A DNA stretch of 64,000 nt from the NCBI GenBank assembly GCA_014802425.1, contig JAAVCH010000022.1, forward strand, positions 1 to 64,000. The letters are read 5' to 3'. Source of the stretch: Bacteroides sp. GTDB taxonomy: Bacteria > Bacteroidota > Bacteroidia > Bacteroidales > Muribaculaceae. Position numbers and translations under genes: made by a program. The notes under the pieces are model-generated. The model worked only from the letters and a program-made list of their open reading frames with translations, made no database searches and was not told the origin of the DNA. Shown here one piece after another: positions 7,334 to 16,504 of this stretch (positions are counted from its first letter, which is position 1; each line of letters begins with the position of its first letter).

Positions 7334-9644
7334 TTTCAATGGCAGCCTCCTCCTGCCCGATGGGGTTTTCCTGTCCGGCAGGATACTCCGGCCCGGTCAT
7401 GTTTTCCTCTTCCGTGGATCGTCCTTCAGCCGGGAGGGCCTCCGGGTCGGCTTCCCCCTCACTGCCGGCTGACTCCGACTCCTCCCCTTCCGCCGCGCCC
7501 TCCGAGGGAGCCGCCTCATCGGCTGGCAGTCCGGGCACGGAGTCCTCGCGCTTCAGCGGAGTCGGGTTGGGCCGGGAACTGGGTATGGCGCCGGTGGCGA
7601 AGTAGGCCTCCAGCTCGGGAGTGATCTCTCCGAGGTCGTCGGCCCACACAAGGCTGCCGCCATACCATTCACGCTTCGGCCGCAGGGCCTCAAGCCATGC
7701 GGCCTTGGGAAGGAACATCTGGCTGCGCTTCACCAGGAATATCGGGGTGACGCTCCCCGTCACCTCCGGCCACATCTTAAGGCGCTCCAGACGTCCGGCG
7801 GAGTCCATCTCCATGGTGAGCGTCGAGCTCTCCGCCTCCACGAGGCGGTTGTAGGTGGAGTCGGACTCCTGGGGTATCATTATGGTCTGCACCGACCCCT
7901 CGGCGTCAAGGCGCCGCAGGCCTGTGTCGGTGAACCACATCTTCATCCAGTCGGCATGCAGCTGATTGTAGAAATCCTCCTCCACGTATTCCATCAGCAT
8001 GGCCTTTCCGGGCACCACCGCATAGTCGGCCGTGGAGTCGTTGAGATGGACTATGATGGTGTCGCCGCGCACCTGCCGCTCATCGCTCCAGATCACGGGG
8101 AGGCGCGTCAGCTTGAGTATCGAATCCACTTCCGTAAAGGTGATGGTGTCGGCTATCCCCTGCACATCCTTACGGAAGAAACGCGCCCTCGGATAAGCCA
8201 TCGCCATGTGTACGAGCGAGTCTCCTTCGCTGACCTCCGCATTCCCTTCGGCCATGTGGAGCGTCTCCTCAGCTGTAACTTCAATCTCCTCCGGCAGTGC
8301 TACGGAGTCTGCCGGGCGTGCAGATGCCTGGACCGGCAGCGCGGCGACCACCGTATCGGCAGCCGCGAGCTCCAGCGGCGGAATCCCCGCGACAGTATCA
8401 GCAACCGCGACAGTATCAGCAACCGCGACAGTATCAGCAACGGCGACAGTGACCGAATCAGTGACCGCCACTATCGGAAGCTCCACTTTACGTGGACGCT
8501 TAAGCTCCCATGTGCGTATGGTGTCGGCACGCAGGAAGAGCGTGTCGCCGCGCGAATATTCCATCATGAGCGGATACTCGGTGGCCATCGACTCGCGTGT
8601 GCGGTCGTTGTAGATGCCGAAGCCTCCTATGAGTATGGCCTTGCGGGCCGTGTCGGTGATCACCATCGGCGTCGGACGCTTGGCGGGATTGCGGAAGCTG
8701 TAGGCGCGGCTGATGCGGGTGTCGGGATCGTAGACGATCGAGTCCCCTTCGAGCGTGGTGGTGCGCCCGAGTGAATCGGTATGGAAGATGGTGCTGCGTC
8801 CGGTGAGTTCGGCCACACCGGTCTGAGTGTTGTAGAATCCGCTCGAAGTCACTATGTCGTCTTCCTTCGAGTCGATGCGTGTCGGGGTCTCGATGCGGGC
8901 TATATGGGTGGCGGTATTGTAGTAAAGGGTGTCGGTATAGAGATGGAAATCGTTCTGCGTGCCGTCGAGCACCACATCGTGGAAGAACTCGGCATTGTCT
9001 GTCGAGGGGGAGTATTGCCCGTAGCGCGATGTGAGGACATTGACATCGTCCTCCAGGCGGCCGCCGTACTCGTACCATCCGAGGTCCTGGGCGAGGTCAT
9101 AGTCGAGCGAGTCAGTCGTGAGTCGTACCTTGCGGTTGATCATCCTCACCTCAGGCTCCGTGGCGCCGCAGCGCAGGCGCGCGAAGCGGGCGGTGCCGTC
9201 ATAGTAGGCGCGGTCGGCATAGACGAAAAGGGTATCCCCCTGCTCCATCCTCACATGGCCGAAAGCGTCCATCGAGTTCTGCTCGGGGAAGTAATAGGCG
9301 GAATCGCAGTAAAGCCACATTCCCATCTGGCGGAACTTCACGTTCCCCTTCACCACCTGCATCTCCGCCTCGCCGCCGTATCCGGCGGGAGGCTTCACGA
9401 TGGAGTCGGCCTGCTCAAGGAACACCTTGTCGGGCTTATGGCGGCTGGCCGATGGAATCTGGGGTGTGAACGGCGCTGTGGGCTCCGGGCGGCGGTAGGT
9501 CTCGTCGGGGTTGCCTGCGGGCTTCTGGGCCATGACATCGCGCACAATGCCGATGACGCCGACAGTGATGACCACCGCCAGCGCCACAATCACCCTTCTC
9601 GGGTCGTGCTCTGAAAATCCACTCTGTTTCCTGCCCGACATCAT
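7326..9644 (-). CDS. OstA/LptA-like LPS transport protein
   Basis: About 772 aa. After an N-terminal membrane/signal segment (VIVALAVVITVGVIGIV), residues about 60-330 carry beta-taco repeats of the OstA-like family (MWLYCDSAYYFPEQNSMDAFGHVRM, DTLYYNTATHIARI), related to LptA/LptD N-domains that shield lipid A in the periplasm. A second set of repeats follows at about 450-620, and the C-terminus is acidic and Pro/Glu-rich. The ATG at 9644 overlaps the stop of the preceding SurA-like gene (ATGA), indicating translational coupling. An 18-bp direct repeat encodes VADTVA units in the linker. Large OstA-like proteins of this kind are typical of Bacteroidetes; the precise role is not shown by the sequence. 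Confidence 0.85.
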   Translation of the reverse strand: MMSGRKQSGFSEHDPRRVIVALAVVITVGVIGIVRDVMAQKPAGNPDETYRRPEPTAPFTPQIPSASRHKPDKVFLEQADSIVKPPAGYGGEAEMQVVKGNVKFRQMGMWLYCDSAYYFPEQNSMDAFGHVRMEQGDTLFVYADRAYYDGTARFARLRCGATEPEVRMINRKVRLTTDSLDYDLAQDLGWYEYGGRLEDDVNVLTSRYGQYSPSTDNAEFFHDVVLDGTQNDFHLYTDTLYYNTATHIARIETPTRIDSKEDDIVTSSGFYNTQTGVAELTGRSTIFHTDSLGRTTTLEGDSIVYDPDTRISRAYSFRNPAKRPTPMVITDTARKAILIGGFGIYNDRTRESMATEYPLMMEYSRGDTLFLRADTIRTWELKRPRKVELPIVAVTDSVTVAVADTVAVADTVAVADTVAGIPPLELAAADTVVAALPVQASARPADSVALPEEIEVTAEETLHMAEGNAEVSEGDSLVHMAMAYPRARFFRKDVQGIADTITFTEVDSILKLTRLPVIWSDERQVRGDTIIVHLNDSTADYAVVPGKAMLMEYVEEDFYNQLHADWMKMWFTDTGLRRLDAEGSVQTIMIPQESDSTYNRLVEAESSTLTMEMDSAGRLERLKMWPEVTGSVTPIFLVKRSQMFLPKAAWLEALRPKREWYGGSLVWADDLGEITPELEAYFATGAIPSSRPNPTPLKREDSVPGLPADEAAPSEGAAEGEESESAGSEGEADPEALPAEGRSTEEENMTGPEYPAGQENPIGQEEAAIENE
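8389..8442 (-). repeat. 18-bp tandem repeat, three copies, within the OstA-like gene
   Basis: The unit GCGACAGTATCAGCAACC occurs at 8389-8406 and 8407-8424 and with one change at 8425-8442. It encodes VADTVA-type repeats in a linker between beta domains. Being in frame, copy-number changes would alter linker length without a frameshift. Confidence 0.85.
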
Positions 9645-11017
9645 TTCAGCCAACCCTTATAAGTGAACTCGCAAGGAAGCCAGCCATCCTCGATCTTCAC
9701 ATAGGTCTCATTGATTTTCTTTTCGACCCAGTCGCGCAGTATCTCGGAGGAGGCGTGGTTCTCATACATGTTCTTGAGCAGGTTGTAGTCCTCCGCCAGC
9801 GAGGCCGTATGCCCCGGGATGCGGGCCGTGAGCTTCACGATGGCGGCCACGTCGCGGTTGTTGCGCTCATCCTTCATTATGAAGGGTTCGGAGATGTCGC
9901 CGGGCTGCATCTTCTCGATGACCGTGGCCACTTCCGGGGGAAGCTGCTGCATCTCGAAGCGCGTGGAGCCGGTCTGCTGGTTCATCATTATTCCCTTGTT
10001 GAGGCGCGAGTCCTTCGACTGCGACACATAGCCGGCGGCGTCCTCGAACGTCAGCTTGCCACCCTTGATGTCGCGGCTGAGGGAGTCAAGACGCACGACG
10101 GCGTTGTTGAGGTCGGTGGCGCTCACCTGCGGGCGCAGGAGGATATGGCGCACGTTGATCTGCTCTCCCCTCTTCTCGATGAGCTGTATGATATGGAATC
10201 CGAATTCGGTCTCCACGATGCGCGACACCTTCTTGGGGTCGTTGAGGTTGAACGCCACGTTGGAGAATTCGGGCACGAAGTCGGCCTTGCCGTGGAATCC
10301 GAGCTCACCTCCCTGCATGCCCGATCCGTCCTCGCTGTAGAGGCGGGCAAGGGTGGCGAACTCCACCTCGCCCCGGTTGATGCGGTCGGCATACTCGCGG
10401 AGGCGCGCCTTGACATCGTCCACCTCCTGACGGGGCACCAGAGGATTGAGCGTGATGATCTGGGCCTCCACCTGCAGGGGCACGTAAGGGATGGAGTCGG
10501 CCGGAAGCGAGTCGTAGTAGCGGCGCACGTCGCGCGGAGTGGCCTTGACATCCTTGGTGAGGGAGCTTTTCACCTGCTCCACGATGTAGTTGTTGCGCAT
10601 CACCTCCACGAGCTGTTCCCTGAGCTGGGGCATCGGCTTGCGGAAGTACTGCTCCACCTTCTCCTTCGAGCCAAGATTGGTAATGAAGAAGTTGATGCGC
10701 CGGTCCACCTGAATCTGCACCTGGCTTTCAGGAGCCTCGATGGTGTCGATCTTTGCCTGATGGAGGTAAAGCTTCTCCACGGCCATCTGTTCCGGAAGAT
10801 AGCAGTAGGGGTCGCCCGGAATCTGGGCGCCCTCGGAGCGCATCTGGGAATAGAGTTCTTCGACATCGCTGCGGAAAATGGCTTCGTCGCCTACGGTCCA
10901 CGCCACTTCATCGACCACATTCTTCTTAGGGGCGGCGCCAAGACTGAGCGCTCCCCCGAGGGCTGCGATGCATGCGGCGGCGGCCATCCATGTCGCGGGC
11001 TTATTGATTGCTTTCAC
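9641..11017 (-). CDS. surA: SurA-like periplasmic peptidyl-prolyl isomerase
   Basis: About 458 aa. Periplasmic chaperone/PPIase for outer-membrane proteins. Signal peptide (KAINKPATWMAAAACIAALG...LGAA), SurA N-domain, then two parvulin-type domains at about 165-270 (VEAQIITL...GGELGFHG...EFGFHIIQL) and 285-390 (VRHILLRP). I favour the GTG at 11017, which gives MKAINKP and a normal signal sequence; the frame is open from another GTG at 11044. It follows the lipoprotein gene at 11119 and overlaps the OstA-like start. The SurA-like/OstA pairing suggests shared work in LPS and beta-barrel assembly. Confidence 0.9.
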   Translation of the reverse strand: MKAINKPATWMAAAACIAALGGALSLGAAPKKNVVDEVAWTVGDEAIFRSDVEELYSQMRSEGAQIPGDPYCYLPEQMAVEKLYLHQAKIDTIEAPESQVQIQVDRRINFFITNLGSKEKVEQYFRKPMPQLREQLVEVMRNNYIVEQVKSSLTKDVKATPRDVRRYYDSLPADSIPYVPLQVEAQIITLNPLVPRQEVDDVKARLREYADRINRGEVEFATLARLYSEDGSGMQGGELGFHGKADFVPEFSNVAFNLNDPKKVSRIVETEFGFHIIQLIEKRGEQINVRHILLRPQVSATDLNNAVVRLDSLSRDIKGGKLTFEDAAGYVSQSKDSRLNKGIMMNQQTGSTRFEMQQLPPEVATVIEKMQPGDISEPFIMKDERNNRDVAAIVKLTARIPGHTASLAEDYNLLKNMYENHASSEILRDWVEKKINETYVKIEDGWLPCEFTYKGWLK

Positions 11018-11118
11018 TTTCGTCGGTATTATGGTAAATTCCACGCCGCTGAGGCGCGGCGCATCTCAAATATGCAAAATTAATAAAAATTCGCGGATTA
11101 ATAGGCACTTATCACGCC

Positions 11119-12033
11119 CTATTTCGGCTGGCCCGGCGCGGGGGAATAGGAGTGGTAGCGCAGGTGCCCTTCACGGCGCGCCCTGGTGTAGAGCTCCTGC
11201 AGGAGGCGCCGCTCGTAGCGCTCGCCGCGATCGCGTTCGAGCTGCTCGCTTATGCGCGGGGCGGCCACTTCATACGGCATCGGGGTGCCGGAGGGAAGAT
11301 GGTCGGTGATATGCAGCAGATAGGTCATGCCCCGGTAAGTGGTCTCGAAGTTGACGTTGGAGGCCACGAAGGCGTCCATGTCGCCGAAGCGGTAGGGTAT
11401 TTCCCGGGCCATGATGGAGAAATCGGTCCAGGTATTGTCGAAGAACGAATACGCCACGGCGTCGGTCAGGCCGTACTGTTCGAGGTTGTCGATGGCGTCG
11501 GGGGTGGCCGTCATCATCCAGCGGCGCACGTCGGCCAGACGCGAGGCATCGGCCGGAATCTTGACGTAGAGCCCCTTCACCACCGGCCGCTCGAGCACCA
11601 TCTCCTCCTTCTGCTCCTCATAGTACCGGCGCACTTCGGACTCGGGCACCTCGTCGCGGTTCGCCTCGCGGAGCTTGCGCCGGTAGTTGGCCACAATGAG
11701 CTTGCGTCGGTACTCCTCCACACGCCGGTCGATCTCCTCCATGTCGTCGGTGTTCTCGGCGGCCACGTCGCTGATGAGCATGCGTTCGAGCCATCCCTCG
11801 ACCACAGTGTGGAAGAGCGCCGAGCTGTCGGCCTCGGATAGTCCGGCGGGGATGCGGCTCACCACGTCGCGGAGCATCAGCGTGGAGTCACCCACCGACA
11901 CGAGAGGAGTCTCCTCCATATCGGAGACGCGCGAATTGCCGTCACGTCGGCAACCCGCGCTCCCCGCGGCCAGCGCAATCAGGGCCGCAAGTGCCATCCG
12001 GTGATGGCGTATGTACGTTTTCAGAGGATTCAA
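11119..12033 (-). CDS. SurA-related lipoprotein without PPIase domain
   Basis: 304 aa. A signal peptide ends in the lipobox LAAGSAGC, so it should be lipid-anchored. The body resembles the helical N- and C-terminal chaperone part of SurA-family proteins (TLMLRDVVSRIPAGLSEADS..., VEEYRRKLIVANYRRKL) but I see no GGxLG...FG.HII parvulin signature. The frame starts at TTG 12033, 1 bp after the stop of the preceding PPIase gene; an ATG at 11997 would drop the charged n-region of the signal peptide, so TTG is preferred. Likely a chaperone partner of the two SurA-like PPIases around it. Function is inferred from family resemblance and context. Confidence 0.75.
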   Translation of the reverse strand: MNPLKTYIRHHRMALAALIALAAGSAGCRRDGNSRVSDMEETPLVSVGDSTLMLRDVVSRIPAGLSEADSSALFHTVVEGWLERMLISDVAAENTDDMEEIDRRVEEYRRKLIVANYRRKLREANRDEVPESEVRRYYEEQKEEMVLERPVVKGLYVKIPADASRLADVRRWMMTATPDAIDNLEQYGLTDAVAYSFFDNTWTDFSIMAREIPYRFGDMDAFVASNVNFETTYRGMTYLLHITDHLPSGTPMPYEVAAPRISEQLERDRGERYERRLLQELYTRARREGHLRYHSYSPAPGQPK

Positions 12034-12034
12034 A

Positions 12035-13975
12035 TCATTTCACTTTCTTGAGCACCTTGCGGTAGATCTCCACGGGGTATTTCTCGCGGAGGCTCTTCAC
12101 CCAGGCCTCTTCGAGGTATTCCTGATAGTCGCCTGTGACCTGTCCGCGCACGTCGGCCACTTCCTCGGGGGCATCTATCACCTTACCCTCGATCATGAGG
12201 GCTGAGTCGAATCCTGCGTTGGAGGATGAAGCCTGCGGAGCGCCGAACATCAGCCAGTCGACCACGGGGTTCTGCCCCTTCGGCATCAGCACACGGTCGA
12301 TCGTGGCCTCACCCTTGTATTCCTTCTTGAGCGTGGGGATGGCGTCGATCTTGGGAAGCTCCATATAGCGGCGCACAACATCGGCGGCGATGGAGTCGTT
12401 CTTGGCCTGCACGAGTATCCCCTTGGCACGCGGCTCGGACCATGTGTAGTCCGCGCGGTGGGCGGCGAAATAGTCCTCAAGTCCCTCGGTGTCGTTGGAA
12501 GCCTTGTTCCAGACGTTCTTGACGCTTGCCTCGTAGAGCAGGCTGCCGTTGGTGTATTCATGGAGGAGGTTGCGGTAGTCGGGCTCGTTCTCCTCAAGCC
12601 ATTCCTCCTCCACTTCCGTGAGGCGCTTGCCTGTGAAGATGTCGAATCCGCGTTCGAAGACCGCCACAGCCTGGTCGGGGTCGGAGTTGCGCACGCCGTT
12701 GAGCGAGGCGGTGAACTCGGAGAGGGGGTACGACTTCTTGCCAATGCGCAGCAGCTCACGCGAAGCCTCGGCCGGCACGCTGTATTTCTCGTAGAAGAGT
12801 GAGTCGATGCCGTTGGCTCCGGCATAGGCCAGGAGCTCGCCGGTGAGGACGCTGTTGAGATGCGGCTTGTGCTTGCGGGAGAGCTGCTCGTTGCGGTGCT
12901 TGCGCACGAGTTCGTAGCGCTCGTCCTGCGGATTGCCGATGCGTGCCAGCTCGCCGGGCTTCATCTCCGCCAGCGAGGGGGCACCTTTGGCGTCGATCTT
13001 GCGGATGATGTGCCAGCCGTAGTCAGTGCGGAAGGGAGCGCTGATCTCCCCTACCGGCATGGCGAAGGCCACACTGTCGAACTCAGCCACCATCTGGCCT
13101 GAGCCGAACCAGGGGAGCATTCCTCCCTGGCGTCCGGAGCCCTTGTCGTCGGAAAGGGCGCGGGCCAGTTCCTCAAACTTGGAGGGATCGGAGCTCACCA
13201 CATTGTAGATGCTGTCGATGCGCGCCTTGACGGCCTCCTTTTCCTCGGGAGTCGCGGCGGGGTTGTTGTCGAAAAGCAGGATGTGGGCCGCGCGCACCTG
13301 GCCGCGGGCCGGACGCCGGCCGCCGACCTTGATGATATGGTAGCCCGAGGGGCTTTCCACCACCTGCGACACCTCGCCCGGCTTGAGGTCGAAGACCGCC
13401 TTCTCGAAGCCATAGGGATAGTATCCGGCGCGGATGTAGCCGAGGTTGCCGCCACGGTGGTTGCTGCCACGGTCCTGGCTGTACTGTGCCGCGAGGGTCG
13501 TGAAGTCGCCATGTTCCTCGGCTATGACGCGGCGGAGGGAGTCGGCCGACGCCTTTGCCTGCCTGTTGGCTCCGGGCACACGGGGGTTCTTGAAGAACAT
13601 TATATGGCTCGTCTCCACTTCCTCGCGGGAACGGTCGTAAGCCTCACGCACGAGATTGTTGAGAAACACGGAGTCGGCCATGTAGGGAGCGGCGAGGTCA
13701 TGGCGGTACTGGGCCATCTCCTGACGGAAGGCGGATGTGGTATCGATTCCCTCGGCAAGCGCGTCGGCCACCTTCAGGCGATAGTTGACAAACATCTCGA
13801 CGTATTCGTCAAGCGGCTGGGGAGCCACCTGTTGCTGTGAATTCTTATGATAGAGATATTCGAATTCGGATTTGGGGACGTCAACACCGTTGACTTTCAT
13901 TATGACTGGGTCCTTCGCGGCCCATGCCAGAGCGCAGACACCGAGGCTGGCTCCGAGAAGAAGTTTGGTCTTCAT
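12035..13975 (-). CDS. SurA/PrsA-like peptidyl-prolyl isomerase with two parvulin domains
   Basis: 646 aa. Signal peptide MKTKLLLGASLGVCALAWA, a SurA N-like segment, then parvulin domains at about 130-230 (SHIMFFKNP...GGNLGYIRAG...SGYHIIKVG) and 235-345 (AAHILLFDN...GGMLPWFGSG...YGWHIIRKI). A long helical C-terminal part follows, longer than E. coli SurA (about 430 aa). First gene of the operon running to mutL, with 1 bp to the next gene. Predicted to fold outer-membrane or secreted proteins in the periplasm. Confidence 0.9.
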   Translation of the reverse strand: MKTKLLLGASLGVCALAWAAKDPVIMKVNGVDVPKSEFEYLYHKNSQQQVAPQPLDEYVEMFVNYRLKVADALAEGIDTTSAFRQEMAQYRHDLAAPYMADSVFLNNLVREAYDRSREEVETSHIMFFKNPRVPGANRQAKASADSLRRVIAEEHGDFTTLAAQYSQDRGSNHRGGNLGYIRAGYYPYGFEKAVFDLKPGEVSQVVESPSGYHIIKVGGRRPARGQVRAAHILLFDNNPAATPEEKEAVKARIDSIYNVVSSDPSKFEELARALSDDKGSGRQGGMLPWFGSGQMVAEFDSVAFAMPVGEISAPFRTDYGWHIIRKIDAKGAPSLAEMKPGELARIGNPQDERYELVRKHRNEQLSRKHKPHLNSVLTGELLAYAGANGIDSLFYEKYSVPAEASRELLRIGKKSYPLSEFTASLNGVRNSDPDQAVAVFERGFDIFTGKRLTEVEEEWLEENEPDYRNLLHEYTNGSLLYEASVKNVWNKASNDTEGLEDYFAAHRADYTWSEPRAKGILVQAKNDSIAADVVRRYMELPKIDAIPTLKKEYKGEATIDRVLMPKGQNPVVDWLMFGAPQASSSNAGFDSALMIEGKVIDAPEEVADVRGQVTGDYQEYLEEAWVKSLREKYPVEIYRKVLKKVK

Positions 13976-14115
13976 TCTGATTCGTTACAAAGCGTGATAA
14001 ATCGATTTTACTGATTTAACGAGAATGAAGCGGAAAAATTATATCTCCGTTCACGGTCGTGGCTCCCCGGCATCCCTTTACGGGTGGGGACGCGCCCCCT
14101 GACCCCGGACGCCCG

Positions 14116-16287
14116 TCATTTCGACCATGAGGAAAGGAACTTGATGCGCATCAGGCGGATTTCGTCTTCGGTGTATTCGTCGCCCAGTTCCTGGATCGAT
14201 GCCTCAAGGTCGTCTTCGGGAAGGGTATGCATGAAGTCGAGTATCTCTTCCTGGCAGTCTTCGTCGAGGATTTCATCTATGTAGTAGTCGATATTGATGC
14301 GGGTGCCCTCCTCCACGATGGCCTCAAGCTCACTGAGCAGTTCGTCGAATTCGAGCCCCTTGCCGTCGGCGAGTTCCTCAAGCCCCACCTTCCGGTCGAT
14401 GCCCTGTATGAGGTAGATCTTGGTCTTGGATTTATCGGCCATGGTGCGCACCCGGAAGTCCATGGGGCGCTCGATGCCGTTCTCCACCACATAGTCGGCT
14501 ATGACGCCGGTGAACTCCTTGCCGAAGCGGCGCGCCTTGGCGCTCCCCATTCCGGAGATGTTGGCGAGCTCCTCTTCCGTGATGGGATACATCATGGTCA
14601 TGGCCTCAAGCACCGGGTCCTGCACCACCACATAGGGGGGCACCTCAAGACGGCGTGCTATCTCCTTGCGCACATCGCGCAGGATGGCGAAGAGCACCGG
14701 GTCGGCCGCACCGCCGCTGTCGGTGTGCGCTTCGTGCGGCTCGTCGAACTCGGCCGCCTCCACAATCTTGAACGATCCGCGCGAACGCATGAACTCCTCC
14801 CCTTCGGGAGTGACGCGGAGTATCCCGTAGTTCTCTATGTCGTTGGCCAGATAGCCCGCGATGATGGCCTGCTGCAGTAGGTCGTTCATGAATCGGGCGT
14901 CGACATCGCTGAGCGCCCCGAAGCTTTCGAGGGCATCGTGATGGCACTGCTGCCCTATCTCGGTGGGGCGCCCCGAGAGATGGGCCACCACGTATTCCGA
15001 CTTGTACTGCTGACCGAGCTCGGAAATGGCGCTGAGGGTCTCGGCGAGTTCGTCGCCCGCCTCGACCTTCACCTTCGGATTGCGGCAGTTGTCGCAGTTG
15101 CCGCAGTTGTCGATCCGGGTCTTTTCGCCAAAGTAGCTCAGCAGCATCCTGCGCCGGCACACGGACGACTCGGCGTAATGGACCGTCTCAAGAAGCAGCT
15201 GGCGCCCTATCTCCTGCTCGGCGGGCGATTTGCCCTGGAGAAGCTTGTCGAGCTTCTGGATGTCCTTGTGGCTGTAGAACGCTATGCATATCCCCTCGCC
15301 TCCGTCGCGTCCGCCGCGTCCTGTCTCCTGATAGTAGCCTTCGAGGCTCTTCGGGATGTCGTAGTGTATCACGTAGCGCACATCGGGCTTGTCGATTCCC
15401 ATGCCGAACGCTATGGTGGCCACTATCACGTCGACGCGCTCCATCAGGAAATCGTCCTGATTGGCCGCGCGTGTGGCCGGATCCATGCCTGCATGATAGG
15501 CGTGGACGCGGATGCCGTTGATGCGGAGTATGTCGGCGAGCTCCTCCACCTTCTTGCGCGAGAGGCAATAGATGATGCCCGACTTGCCCGGATGCGACTT
15601 TATGAAGCGGATCACGTCGCGGTCCACGTACTTGGTCTTCGGGCGTACCTCGTAATAGAGGTTGGGGCGGTTGAAGCTCGACTTGTAGACAGCCGCACGG
15701 CGGATACGGAGGTTTTTCTGGATGTCGTGCTGCACCTTGGGGGTGGCCGTGGCCGTGAGGGCTATTATCGGGCGGCGCTGCAGGCGGTTGATGATGGTGC
15801 GTATCCTGCGGTACTCCGGCCGGAAATCGTGGCCCCATTCCGAGATGCAGTGGGCCTCGTCGACGGCATAGAAGCTTATCTTTATGCTTTGCAGGAACTC
15901 CACGTTGGAACTCTTGCCGAGGCTTTCGGGAGCCACGTAAAGGAGCTTCGTGCGGCCGGCCAGCACATCCTGCTTCACCTCCTCCACCGCCGCCTTCGAA
16001 AGCGACGAATTAAGGAAATGCGCCACTCCGGAATCGGCGCTGTAGTTGCGTATTGCGTCGACCTGGTTCTTCATCAGGGCTATGAGGGGGGATATGATGA
16101 TGGCTGTGCCTTTCGACATCAGGGCCGGCAGCTGATAGCACAACGACTTGCCTCCGCCGGTGGGCATAAGTACGAACACGTCCTTGCCGTCAAGGAGGTC
16201 GGATATGATCGCCTCCTGTTCACCTTTGAATGTATCGAATCCGAAGTGGGTCTTTAAGGCGCGTCGTATTTTTTTGCTATCTGCCAT
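14116..16287 (-). CDS. recQ: ATP-dependent DNA helicase RecQ
   Basis: 723 aa. 3'-5' superfamily 2 helicase in recombination and repair. The Walker A region MPTGGGKS lies at 41-48, followed by the DEAH box (VDEAHCISEWGHDFRPEY) and motif VI (QETGRGGRDG). The RecQ zinc-binding cysteines occur in CRRRMLLSYFGE...CGNCDNC. A winged-helix RQC domain and an HRDC domain (about 530-610) follow, then an acidic tail of about 100 aa not present in E. coli RecQ (about 610 aa). It has its own promoter at 16346-16376. Typical of Bacteroidetes RecQ with a C-terminal extension. Confidence 0.96.
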   Translation of the reverse strand: MADSKKIRRALKTHFGFDTFKGEQEAIISDLLDGKDVFVLMPTGGGKSLCYQLPALMSKGTAIIISPLIALMKNQVDAIRNYSADSGVAHFLNSSLSKAAVEEVKQDVLAGRTKLLYVAPESLGKSSNVEFLQSIKISFYAVDEAHCISEWGHDFRPEYRRIRTIINRLQRRPIIALTATATPKVQHDIQKNLRIRRAAVYKSSFNRPNLYYEVRPKTKYVDRDVIRFIKSHPGKSGIIYCLSRKKVEELADILRINGIRVHAYHAGMDPATRAANQDDFLMERVDVIVATIAFGMGIDKPDVRYVIHYDIPKSLEGYYQETGRGGRDGGEGICIAFYSHKDIQKLDKLLQGKSPAEQEIGRQLLLETVHYAESSVCRRRMLLSYFGEKTRIDNCGNCDNCRNPKVKVEAGDELAETLSAISELGQQYKSEYVVAHLSGRPTEIGQQCHHDALESFGALSDVDARFMNDLLQQAIIAGYLANDIENYGILRVTPEGEEFMRSRGSFKIVEAAEFDEPHEAHTDSGGAADPVLFAILRDVRKEIARRLEVPPYVVVQDPVLEAMTMMYPITEEELANISGMGSAKARRFGKEFTGVIADYVVENGIERPMDFRVRTMADKSKTKIYLIQGIDRKVGLEELADGKGLEFDELLSELEAIVEEGTRINIDYYIDEILDEDCQEEILDFMHTLPEDDLEASIQELGDEYTEDEIRLMRIKFLSSWSK

Positions 16288-16345
16288 GTGAAGTGAGAGT
16301 GTCGAGGTTAGTTCGGGTGCTTTTCCGTAAGTCGGTATGCTCTTC

Positions 16346-16376
16346 CAAAATTAAATAATTTTTTCGTAACCTGCAA
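16346..16376 (-). promoter_or_regulatory. Bacteroidetes-type promoter for recQ
   Basis: On the minus strand a -33 TTG (16374-16376) is separated by 20 bp from TAATTTTG (16346-16353), matching the TAnnTTTG -7 consensus. The recQ ATG is about 58 bp downstream. Confidence 0.7.
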
Positions 16377-16406
16377 CAAAAAGGGACGGTGTTTTTCACC
16401 GTCCCT
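16376..16406 (-). terminator. Intrinsic terminator after cysK
   Basis: A perfect 10-bp stem (AGGGACGGTG/CACCGTCCCT, 16382-16391 with 16397-16406) and a 5-nt loop, followed on the minus strand by TTTTTGTT. It ends the carbonic anhydrase-cysE-cysK transcript just before the recQ promoter. Confidence 0.85.
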
Positions 16407-16504
16407 CTCACTTTTTCATTCCTGCGGCCGTTCCTCGTCGGCCTCTGCGGGGCCCGGTACCCCTGTCCGTCATGCCCGGGAGCCCGGAAGGGAGCGTCGC
16501 CGCG

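Noticed and set aside
6707-7624. Long open frame on the plus strand across mutL and the OstA-like gene
   Set aside because: It is antisense to two recognised proteins, and the high GC third codon position of this genome produces many such frames. Its translation is rich in Leu/Gly/His/Arg without domain structure.
14938-16257. 439-codon plus-strand frame inside recQ
   Set aside because: RecQ motifs are complete on the minus strand; the translation has no recognisable family.
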